The notes below the pieces were generated by a model, which made no database searches, was not told the DNA's origin, and saw only the letters and a program-made list of their open reading frames with translations. The position numbers were made by a program, and so were the translations under genes. Shown piece by piece: positions 14,078-21,503 of a stretch of DNA of 39,978 nucleotides. Positions within the stretch are counted from its first letter, which is position 1. Each line of letters starts with the position of its first letter. Origin of the DNA: a virus; IMG/VR virus record IMGVR_UViG_3300025815_000025, positions 1 through 39,978 of that record. One strand, given 5' to 3'.

Positions 14078-14764
14078 ATGGCAATAAGAATCGGATTAGC
14101 AGCCTCGATCGACACAATAACCCTATACAATAGGCCAGTAGAGCCTACATATCATACATCATACGACACTTATGATGAGGGTTGGCAAATTGCAAATGGT
14201 ACTTTTGATGGTTGGAATGAAACAACCGCATCAGGCGTATTTTGTAGAGTCCAAACGCTTGATTACACAGATTCAACAAGTAAAACATTACTATACAATA
14301 ATCCTTTTGGGAACAAACTTAGGTTTACAGATGCATCAGGCAGCACAACTTACAATGATATAATGATAGACAACCTCACAGGCATTATGTGGTATTGGGA
14401 TAATATCAATACTGTTTGGAGATTAGACGTGCAAACATATCAAGACATACTCCCACTAATAGCAGCATATACAGACAGCGAGGGAAATTCAGATTATTTT
14501 CTACCAACTCGCTCGATTGCGAGTAGCGTTGTAACTTACACGTCAAGCGGTTCAACTTTAACTAATACAGATTTTAGAAGTACGGGTGTAGCCACAACTA
14601 GAATGGTAACCTGCACAACAGTAGTTGATATTACAACGAGCGTATGGACACCTCAATTCCAAAATAGGGCAGCCTGGTCGTCTGTAAGCAAAACAGGAAA
14701 TCAAAGCACAGCAAGGGGCGTACCTTGCAGAATAATTCCACAACCAATAACACCAAATCCTTAA
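14078..14764 (+). CDS. Putative DUF1566/Lcl-like adhesin (228 aa)
   Basis: A 228-residue protein starting MAIRIGLAASIDTITLYNRP. The ATG at 14078 follows TTAGGA at good spacing; an in-frame TTG two codons earlier is less likely. The middle has DNLTGIMWYWDNINTVWRLD, then QTYQDILPLI and SDYFLPTRSIAS, and the end has AAWSSVSKTGN with three Cys in short contexts (FCRVQT, MVTCTT, VPCRII). The order of D-x-L-T-G-[LI]-M-W, a LPTR-type strand and a W-S-S motif follows the DUF1566/Lcl_C type, often found in secreted or surface adhesins with a lectin-like fold. This match is from memory and not strong. The gene closes the fibre cassette, so host-surface binding is a reasonable guess. Confidence 0.5.
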   Translation: MAIRIGLAASIDTITLYNRPVEPTYHTSYDTYDEGWQIANGTFDGWNETTASGVFCRVQTLDYTDSTSKTLLYNNPFGNKLRFTDASGSTTYNDIMIDNLTGIMWYWDNINTVWRLDVQTYQDILPLIAAYTDSEGNSDYFLPTRSIASSVVTYTSSGSTLTNTDFRSTGVATTRMVTCTTVVDITTSVWTPQFQNRAAWSSVSKTGNQSTARGVPCRIIPQPITPNP

Positions 14765-14792
14765 GGATGTAACAAGTAATAAAAGGTATCAC

Positions 14793-15035
14793 ATGTATAA
14801 ACAAACAGGAATAAAACAAATTCAGGACATCGAGTTGAAAGATTTTACTTGGTGGATTAACTCAGTCAGATACGATTGGAAGTTAAATTTAGCTTTCGTT
14901 GAGGTGTATATGCGAGAAACGCATCTGATCCACAGTCGCACCTTCGAGTTCGATTGCACGACCGATTGGGATAGCAGCAAAGCGCAAAACAAAATCCTTG
15001 AATTGGATATTTTTAAAGGGAGCGTTGAGGTATAA
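14793..15035 (+). CDS. Hypothetical protein (80 aa)
   Basis: An 80-residue, Trp-rich protein (DFTWWINSVRYDWKLNLAFV, TTDWDSSKAQNKIL). It has mixed alpha/beta character and one Cys. AAAAGG lies eight bases before the ATG. It follows the putative adhesin by 28 bases and precedes a sigma70-like promoter, so it closes the transcription unit. I do not recognise it. Its base use looks less AT-rich than that of the flanking genes, which would fit recent acquisition, but I have not counted codons. Confidence 0.6.
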   Translation: MYKQTGIKQIQDIELKDFTWWINSVRYDWKLNLAFVEVYMRETHLIHSRTFEFDCTTDWDSSKAQNKILELDIFKGSVEV

Positions 15036-15071
15036 AAAAAATGCTTAAATTTGCAATAACTTAAAATAGGT

Positions 15072-15100
15072 TTGGATTATAATCAAAAATTCATTATAAT
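15072..15100 (+). promoter_or_regulatory. Sigma70-like promoter before 15124 operon
   Basis: TTGGAT (15072-15077), 17-base spacer, TATAAT (15095-15100), with TTCAT before the -10. It gives the small genes at 15124 and 15385 a class of promoter otherwise seen in the replication region. Confidence 0.68.
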
Positions 15101-15123
15101 AAAGAAAAAGAATAGGACTGGTT

Positions 15124-15384
15124 ATGCCCGAAACTAAAATTGAAGAACATGTTGATCTTATTGCAACACGTATTCCACCGGGTGATAATTGGGAACTAGT
15201 AATTGATAAAGGCAATGTCATTGAAGGTTTAGTTCAAACACTAACTACTTATATGCGAAAGACTGAATTCAAAGGACATTATCGTTTAGAACCATTAAAC
15301 GGAAAATTGTTTGCAATCAAAGAAATAGAAGTAGAAATACAAAAACCAAAACCACAGAAGTGGGATCTATATGGAGAATCATAA
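15124..15384 (+). CDS. Hypothetical protein (86 aa)
   Basis: An 86-residue alpha/beta protein, MPETKIEEHVDLIATRIPPG onward. It contains NWELVIDKGNVIEGLVQTLT, then YRLEPLNGKLFAIKEIEVEI, and a Lys/Pro-rich end. The ATG of the next gene directly follows its stop. The gene is expressed from a sigma70-like promoter although it lies amid virion genes. I see no motif or family that I can name. It could be an early regulator or a small assembly factor. Confidence 0.62.
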   Translation: MPETKIEEHVDLIATRIPPGDNWELVIDKGNVIEGLVQTLTTYMRKTEFKGHYRLEPLNGKLFAIKEIEVEIQKPKPQKWDLYGES

Positions 15385-15657
15385 ATGGCTGAAAAGAAAT
15401 TAGAAAAACAGCACGTTACGGAAATTGAACAAATCAGAACAAAGTTTGCTGAAAACAACACAGAAATTGCATTAGCTACAAAAGAAATATATGCAATGCA
15501 ACAACGTACTCAACAACTTGAAGCATATCAAGAACAACTGTTACAACAGTTTCAAACCCTCCAATCACAAGAAACTGATTTGGTAAATAAACTCAAAGAA
15601 CATTACGGCGAAGGACAAATTGATCTTGAAAAAGGTGTATTTATCTCTGAATCATAA
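15385..15657 (+). CDS. Coiled-coil protein (90 aa)
   Basis: A 90-residue protein that is almost entirely heptad-like helix (EKKLEKQHVTEIEQIRTKFA, then QQRTQQLEAYQEQLLQQF), followed by TDLVNKLKEHYGEGQIDLEK and GVFI. The last segment (a helix, a G-E/D-G turn, and a strand) is a pattern of small conserved proteins in T4-like cyanophages. It starts directly after the stop of the gene at 15124 with no intervening base. The sheath gene follows. It probably oligomerises; I cannot give a function. Confidence 0.62.
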   Translation: MAEKKLEKQHVTEIEQIRTKFAENNTEIALATKEIYAMQQRTQQLEAYQEQLLQQFQTLQSQETDLVNKLKEHYGEGQIDLEKGVFISES

Positions 15658-15675
15658 GTTTGGCAAAAAACATTC

Positions 15676-15683
15676 ATATTTAT
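15676..15683 (+). promoter_or_regulatory. Late-type promoter element before sheath gene
   Basis: ATATTTAT followed by ATTAAACT; AAGGAG then precedes the ATG at 15709 by eight bases. Confidence 0.62.
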
Positions 15684-15708
15684 ATTAAACTAACAAGGAG
15701 ATAATTTA

Positions 15709-18165
15709 ATGGCCGAAAGAATCGTATCGCCGGGTGTATTCACGGTAGAAAAGGATCAATCATTTCTGCAGGCTGGTGTTTCTGAAATTGGAGCTGCCAT
15801 TGTTGGGCCTACCGTAAAAGGTCCTGCATTGATTCCAACCCAAGTAACATCATTCCAGGAATTTGAAAATATATTTGGTTCTTATTCAGAAGAAACATAT
15901 GTACCATTTGTGGTACAAGACTACTTGCGTAATGCAGGAGTAATGACAATAACAAGACTATTATATGAAGATGGGTATCAATTAGACAATGGTCTTCTTG
16001 GTATTGTTGCAACATCTGCATCTGCAGAATATGTGACTCATGTACTTCACCCATCTCGCCCAGTATCAACAGTAGGTGCCGGCAATGACATATTTGAAGA
16101 TGCTGTATTAGCAGACGCAGGGTCTGGTTCATTCTCACTTAAATTGTCTGGTTCATATGCATTTGATAGCAATGTAACAAGAGCAGATGATTTTTATACA
16201 GAAGGTTCTAATATATCAGGGTCTATTGTATCAACATCTAACAGTTATTTAACAAAGATTATTGGTGCAGATCCAAAAACAAATTCATATCCAGCATATG
16301 TAATTTATGAAAATACAGGAGCATCTGCATTATTCAATAATTTAGGTGATGTAACACTTAAATTAGTTAAAGCATCTACATTTGAAGTAGAGCAAGACTA
16401 TCAAACTGCTGCAACACCATGGATTACATCTCAAAAGATTTCCGGCAATGCAAAGAACTTGATCAAGTTCCATACATTATCTCATGGAACATCTACAAAC
16501 CACGAAGTTAAAGTTGGTATTAGAGATGTACGTCCTGCATCAGAAGTTGCAGATCCAAATGGATTCGGTACATTTACAGTTGAAGTAAGAAGAGTGAATA
16601 CTAATAACATTACAAATTCACCGTATTCTTCAGATGATACCGATGCTCGTCCAGAAATTGTTGAATCATATACCAATGTTAATTTAGATCCATTATCACC
16701 ACGATATGTTGCAAGAGTAATTGGAGATCAATATCAAACAACTGATGCTGATGGAAAAGTATTTGTGAATGGCGATTATCCAAATATTTCACAATATATT
16801 AGAGTAGAAGCAGATGCCGGCGTTAAAGATCGTACAAATGACAAAACGTTGATTCCATTTGGTTTCCGTTCATTATCATCTCCAATTCCAAATATTTCTG
16901 GATCTGTTAATTTAGAAGCTGCTTCATTTGTAACATCGCAGACCGTAAGCTCACAATTTAGCAACAAGAATTATCATGGTTTTGATTTCACTGATACGCA
17001 TAACTTGAACTATTTAGCTCCAATACCAACAACAGGAGCAACTACAGGTAGCAATGCAGACTTCTATTTAGGTGATGTATCACAAGCATCAGAAGCTGGC
17101 TTCCCTAGTTTGGCTACTGCATATAGTGGATCATTGGAAGATGCATTAACAGCAGACACATTTACAACCAATGTTAGCATCAATACACGTAAGTTTATTG
17201 TACCATTCCAGGGTGGCTTTGATGGTGCAAGACCTAACCTACCTAAATTAACGGGTGGTAATATTACTGCTAATAACGCGTTTGGATTTGATTGCTCTGG
17301 GGTATCAACAACAGGTACTACGGCTTATAAGAAAGCGTTTGCCGCACTGTCAAATACAGATGTATATGATATTAACATGTTGATAACACCAGGTATAATT
17401 CACTCTTTACACCCCTCAGTAACCGCTGCGGCCAGAACATTGGCAGAAGATCGTCAAGATACATTCTATGTAATGGATTCAAATGCATTGACTGATAGTA
17501 TTGCAACAGTTACTAATACTGTAAATAGTATTGACTCAAATTATACTGCTACTTATTATCCATGGGTAAGAATTATTGATACAAGTAGAAATCTGCCAAT
17601 ATTTGTTCCACCATCAGTAGTTGTACCAGGAGTATTGAGTTTCAATGATGCAGTAGCTGCACCATGGTATGCTCCAGCTGGTTTGAACAGAGGTGGATTG
17701 ACACAAGCCATTGATGTTTATTCAAGATTGACACAAGCAGAACGAGATACATTGTATGAAGCAAGAACAAATCCAATTGCAACATTCCCAGGACAAGGTA
17801 TTTGCATTTGGGGACAAAAGACGCTTCAATCACGTCCATCTGCATTAGACAGAGTAAATGTAAGAAGATTGCTTATCACGGTTAAGAAGTTTATTGCTTC
17901 TTCAACAAGATATTTAGTATTCGAACAAAATACTGCTGCTACTAGAAATAGATTCTTAAACATTGTGAATCCATATCTTGAAAGAGTTAAACAACAACAA
18001 GGTTTGTATGCATTCCGAGTTATTATGGATGAAACAAATAATACACCGGACTTGATTGATCAGAATATATTGTATGGACAATTATTCCTTCAACCTACAA
18101 GAACGGCTGAATTTATTGTGTTAGACTTCAATATTCAACCAACGGGAGCATCTTTCCCAGAATAG
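15709..18165 (+). CDS. 18: Tail sheath protein, gp18 family (818 aa)
   Basis: This protein is the contractile sheath subunit that shortens to drive the tube into the host. The start MAERIVSPGVFTVEKDQSFL with AIVGPTVKGPALIPTQVTSF and FENIFGSY is the classical sheath N-terminus. The C-terminal domain from about residue 640 on has PWYAPAGLNRGGLTQAIDVY, then QGICIWGQKTLQSRPSALDR, then RRLLITVKKFIASSTRYLVF, and ends with TAEFIVLDFNIQPTGASFPE. It is longer than T4 gp18 (659 residues). The extra length lies in the middle, presumably exposed insertions in domains facing outward. AAGGAG is the ribosome-binding site. A terminator follows, so the sheath is one transcription unit. Confidence 0.95.
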   Translation: MAERIVSPGVFTVEKDQSFLQAGVSEIGAAIVGPTVKGPALIPTQVTSFQEFENIFGSYSEETYVPFVVQDYLRNAGVMTITRLLYEDGYQLDNGLLGIVATSASAEYVTHVLHPSRPVSTVGAGNDIFEDAVLADAGSGSFSLKLSGSYAFDSNVTRADDFYTEGSNISGSIVSTSNSYLTKIIGADPKTNSYPAYVIYENTGASALFNNLGDVTLKLVKASTFEVEQDYQTAATPWITSQKISGNAKNLIKFHTLSHGTSTNHEVKVGIRDVRPASEVADPNGFGTFTVEVRRVNTNNITNSPYSSDDTDARPEIVESYTNVNLDPLSPRYVARVIGDQYQTTDADGKVFVNGDYPNISQYIRVEADAGVKDRTNDKTLIPFGFRSLSSPIPNISGSVNLEAASFVTSQTVSSQFSNKNYHGFDFTDTHNLNYLAPIPTTGATTGSNADFYLGDVSQASEAGFPSLATAYSGSLEDALTADTFTTNVSINTRKFIVPFQGGFDGARPNLPKLTGGNITANNAFGFDCSGVSTTGTTAYKKAFAALSNTDVYDINMLITPGIIHSLHPSVTAAARTLAEDRQDTFYVMDSNALTDSIATVTNTVNSIDSNYTATYYPWVRIIDTSRNLPIFVPPSVVVPGVLSFNDAVAAPWYAPAGLNRGGLTQAIDVYSRLTQAERDTLYEARTNPIATFPGQGICIWGQKTLQSRPSALDRVNVRRLLITVKKFIASSTRYLVFEQNTAATRNRFLNIVNPYLERVKQQQGLYAFRVIMDETNNTPDLIDQNILYGQLFLQPTRTAEFIVLDFNIQPTGASFPE

Positions 18166-18182
18166 TAGTTGAATAACGTAAT

Positions 18183-18212
18183 AAAAGGTAGGGTTTCGGC
18201 TCTACCTTTTTT
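18183..18212 (+). terminator. Rho-independent terminator after sheath gene
   Basis: AAAAGGTAG (18183-18191) pairs with CTACCTTTT (18202-18210), with a TTTCGG-type loop and further T. It isolates the sheath transcript from the tube gene. Confidence 0.88.
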
Positions 18213-18222
18213 ACTATTCATC

Positions 18223-18230
18223 ATATTTAT
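18223..18230 (+). promoter_or_regulatory. Late-type promoter element before tail tube gene
   Basis: ATATTTAT followed by AATAAATTGAGG, immediately downstream of the sheath terminator. GAGGAG sits before the ATG at 18253. Confidence 0.62.
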
Positions 18231-18252
18231 AATAAATTGAGGAGAAATACAA

Positions 18253-18741
18253 ATGGCAGATATCTTAACTAATGAAGAAATCTTTTTCAAAGATTGGGAA
18301 CCAAAACTACAGAATCGTTTCTTCATGTATATTGATGATATTCCATCATACATTATAAAGGCCGTTGACCGACCTAGCATCAACAACGGACAGGTTGTTA
18401 TTGATCACATCAACGTTGAAAGAAAACTTAAAGGAAAGTCTCGTTGGCAAGATCTTAACATTACACTTTATGATCCAATTGTACCATCAGGAGCACAAGC
18501 TGTTATTGAATGGATTCGTTTAGGACATGAGTCTGTAACAGGTAGAGATGGATATGCAGATCAATACAAGAAAGATCTTAAATTTCATGCATTAGGTCCA
18601 GTAGGTGATAAAATTGAAGAGTGGATCATCAAAGGAGCTTATGTGAATTCAGCAAATTGGGGTTCAATGGATTGGGCGCAAGAGGCAAATGTTGAGATTC
18701 AGCTCACAATTAGTTTTGATTACGCCGTGCTCAACTACTGA
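18253..18741 (+). CDS. 19: Tail tube protein, gp19 family (162 aa)
   Basis: The inner tube subunit of the contractile tail. It is 162 residues long, almost the same as T4 gp19 (163). Typical blocks are NRFFMYIDDIPSYIIKAVDR followed by PSIN, LKGKSRWQDLNITLYDPIVP, and a C-terminal VEIQLTISFDYAVLNY. In contractile tails, stacked rings of this protein form the tube whose length is set by the tape measure protein, here at 19857. It is a single-gene unit with its own late-type promoter, GAGGAG ribosome-binding site and terminator, as is usual for an abundant virion protein. Confidence 0.93.
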   Translation: MADILTNEEIFFKDWEPKLQNRFFMYIDDIPSYIIKAVDRPSINNGQVVIDHINVERKLKGKSRWQDLNITLYDPIVPSGAQAVIEWIRLGHESVTGRDGYADQYKKDLKFHALGPVGDKIEEWIIKGAYVNSANWGSMDWAQEANVEIQLTISFDYAVLNY

Positions 18742-18775
18742 TCACTATATCAAAATATTAAGATATATTTAAATT

Positions 18776-18800
18776 TGGGAGTCTATACGGCTCCCATTTT
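18776..18800 (+). terminator. Rho-independent terminator after tube gene
   Basis: TGGGAG (18776-18781) pairs with CTCCCA (18791-18796), with a nine-base loop and a T-run after the 3' arm. Confidence 0.82.
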
Positions 18801-18811
18801 TACTATTCACG

Positions 18812-18819
18812 ATATTTAT
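18812..18819 (+). promoter_or_regulatory. Late-type promoter element before gp26-like gene
   Basis: ATATTTAT followed by AATAAAG, with TAGGAG as the ribosome-binding site before the ATG at 18841. Confidence 0.62.
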
Positions 18820-18840
18820 AATAAAGTTATTAGGAGATAA

Positions 18841-19629
18841 ATGGCACGAGTTACAGAAAAATATGCTTCAGACCCAATTGAGCAAGCAAAAGCTCAAGCA
18901 TTAGCAGAATATTCAGCAAAGAAAACCAGTTCGGTACCAACAGAAATAGTAGATTTACCATCTGAAGGAAGATTTTATCCAAAGGATCATCCACTTCGAA
19001 GCGGTAAAATTGAAATGCGTTACATGACTGCATATGATGAAGACATTCTAACCAATGCATCATATATTCGCAACGGAGTTGCTATTAATAAGCTATTATC
19101 AGAACTGATAGTAACACCTGGTGTTAAGTTTGATGATATTTTAAATTGTGATAAAGATGCAATGATTATAGCAGCTCGAATATTGAGTTATGGAAAAATG
19201 TATGATGCAAAAATTACAACGCCATCAGACAAAGAAATACAATTTTCTATAGATTTAACAAAATTAGATTTGCAGAAATCAATAATACAAGCAGATGCTG
19301 ACGGGTTATGTACGTATAAAGATGATGATTACGACATTCGTTTTAGATTTCTAACAATTCACGAACAATCTAGAGTAGTAACATCTGATAAACCTTTGTT
19401 TGAGTTTTTAAAACAAAGTATTGTATCATTAAATGGAGAAACAAGTCGACAGGCAATAACAGAGTATCTTCAATACAACATGTTAGCAATGCATAGCAAG
19501 AAAATTCGAAAATATATTACTGACAATTTGCCAGCAATAGATTTAACATATGAATTTGAAGACGAAGATGGAGGCGTCTTCCGAAGAAGGTTTCCAGTTG
19601 GACCAGACTTTTTTTATCCCGAGTCCTAA
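18841..19629 (+). CDS. 26: Baseplate hub/assembly protein, gp26-like (T4_baseplate family)
   Basis: A 262-residue protein of the T4 gp26 baseplate family. Diagnostic blocks are IVDLPSEGRFYPKDHPLRSG, IEMRYMTAYDEDILTNASYI and NKLLSELIVTPGVKFDDIL, then the acidic beta end DLTYEFEDEDGGVFRRRFPV with GPDFFYPES. In T4, gp26 acts in assembly of the baseplate hub. Its place between the tube gene and the tape measure gene is the place held by tail assembly chaperones in many other phages. A second frame overlaps its last 80 bases and a T7 run lies five codons before its stop, so a longer fused product is possible (see findings). Confidence 0.8.
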   Translation: MARVTEKYASDPIEQAKAQALAEYSAKKTSSVPTEIVDLPSEGRFYPKDHPLRSGKIEMRYMTAYDEDILTNASYIRNGVAINKLLSELIVTPGVKFDDILNCDKDAMIIAARILSYGKMYDAKITTPSDKEIQFSIDLTKLDLQKSIIQADADGLCTYKDDDYDIRFRFLTIHEQSRVVTSDKPLFEFLKQSIVSLNGETSRQAITEYLQYNMLAMHSKKIRKYITDNLPAIDLTYEFEDEDGGVFRRRFPVGPDFFYPES

Positions 19630-19831
19630 ATTCAAACGAGAAATTCATCAAGAAATATTCAATTTAGTATGGGTTGGCGCCGGCCGATGGGACTGGAATA
19701 CTGTATACAATTGGCCAATTTGGCTGCGTAGATTTTACAGCAAGCAACTAATGGATATGCAGTCAAACAAACAAAGTTCTGCTACGCAAAATAATACACC
19801 TCGAGAAACAGGAACAAAACCTCCGTTCTAA
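19568..19831 (+). CDS. gp51-like or frameshift-extended tail assembly protein (overlaps gp26-like gene)
   Basis: An 87-residue reading frame in the +1 frame relative to the gp26-like gene. The start is uncertain: ATG 19568 is proposed, ATG 19550 is also in frame, or the frame may be entered by a +1 shift at the T7 run (19609-19615). The conserved-looking part is FKREIHQEIFNLVWVGAGRW, then DWNTVYNWPIWLRRFYSKQL, followed by a polar tail ending GTKPPF. The F-x-x-I-F-x-L-V/W, W-x-x-V/I and P-x-x-L-R-x-F-Y pattern is like the small proteins downstream of gp26 in T4-like phages and like second frames of tail assembly chaperones. No good ribosome-binding site is evident. It ends just before the tape measure gene's late-type promoter. 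Confidence 0.6.
   Translation: MEASSEEGFQLDQTFFIPSPKFKREIHQEIFNLVWVGAGRWDWNTVYNWPIWLRRFYSKQLMDMQSNKQSSATQNNTPRETGTKPPF
19609..19616 (+). other. Candidate +1 frameshift site (T7 run)
   Basis: In the gp26 frame the codons are GAC TTT TTT TAT. A P-site tRNA on TTT (19612-19614) can re-pair perfectly on TTT (19613-19615) after a +1 slip and then reads ATC in the overlapping frame. The zero frame stops only four codons later (19627-19629). It is a candidate only; no stimulatory structure was established. Confidence 0.38.
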
Positions 19832-19839
19832 ATATTTAT
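19832..19839 (+). promoter_or_regulatory. Late-type promoter element before tape measure gene
   Basis: ATATTTAT followed by AATAAATAGAG. It starts at the end of the preceding stop region, 17 bases before the ATG at 19857. Confidence 0.62.
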
Positions 19840-19856
19840 AATAAATAGAGAATGGA

Positions 19857-21482
19857 ATGAACGAACATTTACTCATACGACAGTTAAAGCGGTTACCACG
19901 AGTAGGACAATTAAATGAAGAAACCTTAAGAAACCGTATTGAAGAACTTGGCCTTGAAAAATTTGCTGATAAAATACTCGGACCAGTAGTAGATTCAGCT
20001 AAAACTGCAGCCGGCCAAATAATTGGATCGTTAAGTAAAGATGCATTAGAAGGATTACTTGCGGAGGGCAAAGCAGTAGTAAATACATTCAATAGTGTAC
20101 TATCACCTATAGAAGACATGAATAGTAGTCTCGGAACGAGTACTATAGTAACATCTGCAATATTCAAAAATTTTCAAGATATTGCTAAAACTCAGATAGA
20201 CTCATTTCTTATAGCTCAAGATTTTTTCGAATCAGCAAAAGATTTAAACACATTACTTCCAGGAACTACTGCATTATTCTCGATGCAAACAGAATTAGGA
20301 AAAGAAATACTAGACATACAAACAAAGTCTACTGAACAACTTGGTGTACAGTCAGGCAATGCTGCAGCATTCAATACATTTCTATTAGCCAACAAAGAAT
20401 CTGCAGGCGGCGTTCTTGATGAATTAACTAAAACTGCATCTACTATCGAAATGACTACGGGTCAAACCGGCGTACTTAGAGATATGTTAGATGCAGTAGG
20501 AGCAACTACAGCAGTTACTAGAATGACATTCAGAGGATCAGCTGATGAATTAGCTCGAGCCGCATTACAAGCGAATCGGATGGGAACGACATTAGATTCA
20601 GTCGCTGCGTCTTCAAAGAACATGTTAGATGTAGAAAGTCAAATTGGTGCTGAAATGGAGTTTCAATTACTGACTGGCCAAAATATATCACAACAAACTA
20701 ATGAATTGCGTGTAGCTGCATTTACAGGTGATTTAAAGCGGGTAGCAGAGATACAAAAAGATTTAATTGAACAAAATTATGAAGCTCTCAAAGGAAATCC
20801 GATAGCATTGGAGGCATTTGCAAAATCAATCGGAAGGAGTACTGAAGAAGTAGCTCAACAAGGCGAAACAATACTAGCTCGTAACAAATTATTAGAAGAA
20901 ACTTCCAAAATAGACCAAGATGTATTACAAGGAATATTTGATCAATTTGATAATGTTGATTCTATTGAAAAATTAGCTGCTTTAAAAGGGGAAGACGGAG
21001 ATCGAGCAAGAGCCGCTCTAAAAGCTACTCTTGATAGTGATGCTGAAATCATTGAGTCGTTTGATGATTTGGCAGCAACATTGGATACACGTACTCAAGA
21101 ACAAAAATTACAAGCATCAATAGACACACTTTCAAATTCAATAGTAAAAGCGTTTATTGGAGAAGAAGGCGAGTCAGTTCTAAATACTGTACGGATGCAA
21201 GACGTTATGTTCAAAGAAGGTACTAAAACATTAAATGATGCAATTCAAGGAGGAGGAAAGGCATTAAGTGCTTTAGGTGATGGAGATGAAGAAGGTGTAA
21301 TTGATGCGGCAAAAGAATTTGCAAAAAAAATAAAAGAACAAGCAAAAGATTTATTTAGCTCCGAAACAGCAAAAGCGCAAATATCTAAAGATTTTGCTGA
21401 TATTTTTGATAAAGCATTTGCTCAATCTAAACGATTTAGTAAAGACGCGGTACAAGATGATAGAAGCAGTACAAACCCATAG
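19857..21482 (+). CDS. Tail tape measure / hub protein, gp29-like (541 aa)
   Basis: A 541-residue, mostly helical protein close to T4 gp29 (590 residues), which sets tail length and sits in the hub and tube. The body is Ala/Leu/Glu-rich with tape measure-style segments: RGSADELARAALQANRMGTT, LDSVAASSKNMLDVESQIGA and EMEFQLLTGQNISQQTNELR. The C-terminal third is charged helix (FAKKIKEQAKDLFSSETAKA). There is no transmembrane stretch of note and no peptidase or lysozyme motif. Its order after tube, gp26-like and the overlapping frame is the canonical order for a tape measure gene. The ATG at 19857 is preferred; a nearby ATG at 19852 is out of frame. Confidence 0.78.
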   Translation: MNEHLLIRQLKRLPRVGQLNEETLRNRIEELGLEKFADKILGPVVDSAKTAAGQIIGSLSKDALEGLLAEGKAVVNTFNSVLSPIEDMNSSLGTSTIVTSAIFKNFQDIAKTQIDSFLIAQDFFESAKDLNTLLPGTTALFSMQTELGKEILDIQTKSTEQLGVQSGNAAAFNTFLLANKESAGGVLDELTKTASTIEMTTGQTGVLRDMLDAVGATTAVTRMTFRGSADELARAALQANRMGTTLDSVAASSKNMLDVESQIGAEMEFQLLTGQNISQQTNELRVAAFTGDLKRVAEIQKDLIEQNYEALKGNPIALEAFAKSIGRSTEEVAQQGETILARNKLLEETSKIDQDVLQGIFDQFDNVDSIEKLAALKGEDGDRARAALKATLDSDAEIIESFDDLAATLDTRTQEQKLQASIDTLSNSIVKAFIGEEGESVLNTVRMQDVMFKEGTKTLNDAIQGGGKALSALGDGDEEGVIDAAKEFAKKIKEQAKDLFSSETAKAQISKDFADIFDKAFAQSKRFSKDAVQDDRSSTNP

Positions 21483-21503
21483 AATTTAATAACAAGGTAT
21501 AAA

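Noticed and set aside
14078-14764. Diversity-generating retroelement target
   Set aside because: The putative DUF1566 fold hints at it, but no reverse transcriptase and no second copy (template repeat) of its 3' end exist in the window.
15036-15123. tRNA or small RNA gene in the gap before 15124
   Set aside because: The sequence is a run of AT-rich bases with a sigma70-like promoter; no cloverleaf arms or CCA end could be found. I saw no tRNA in any other gap either.
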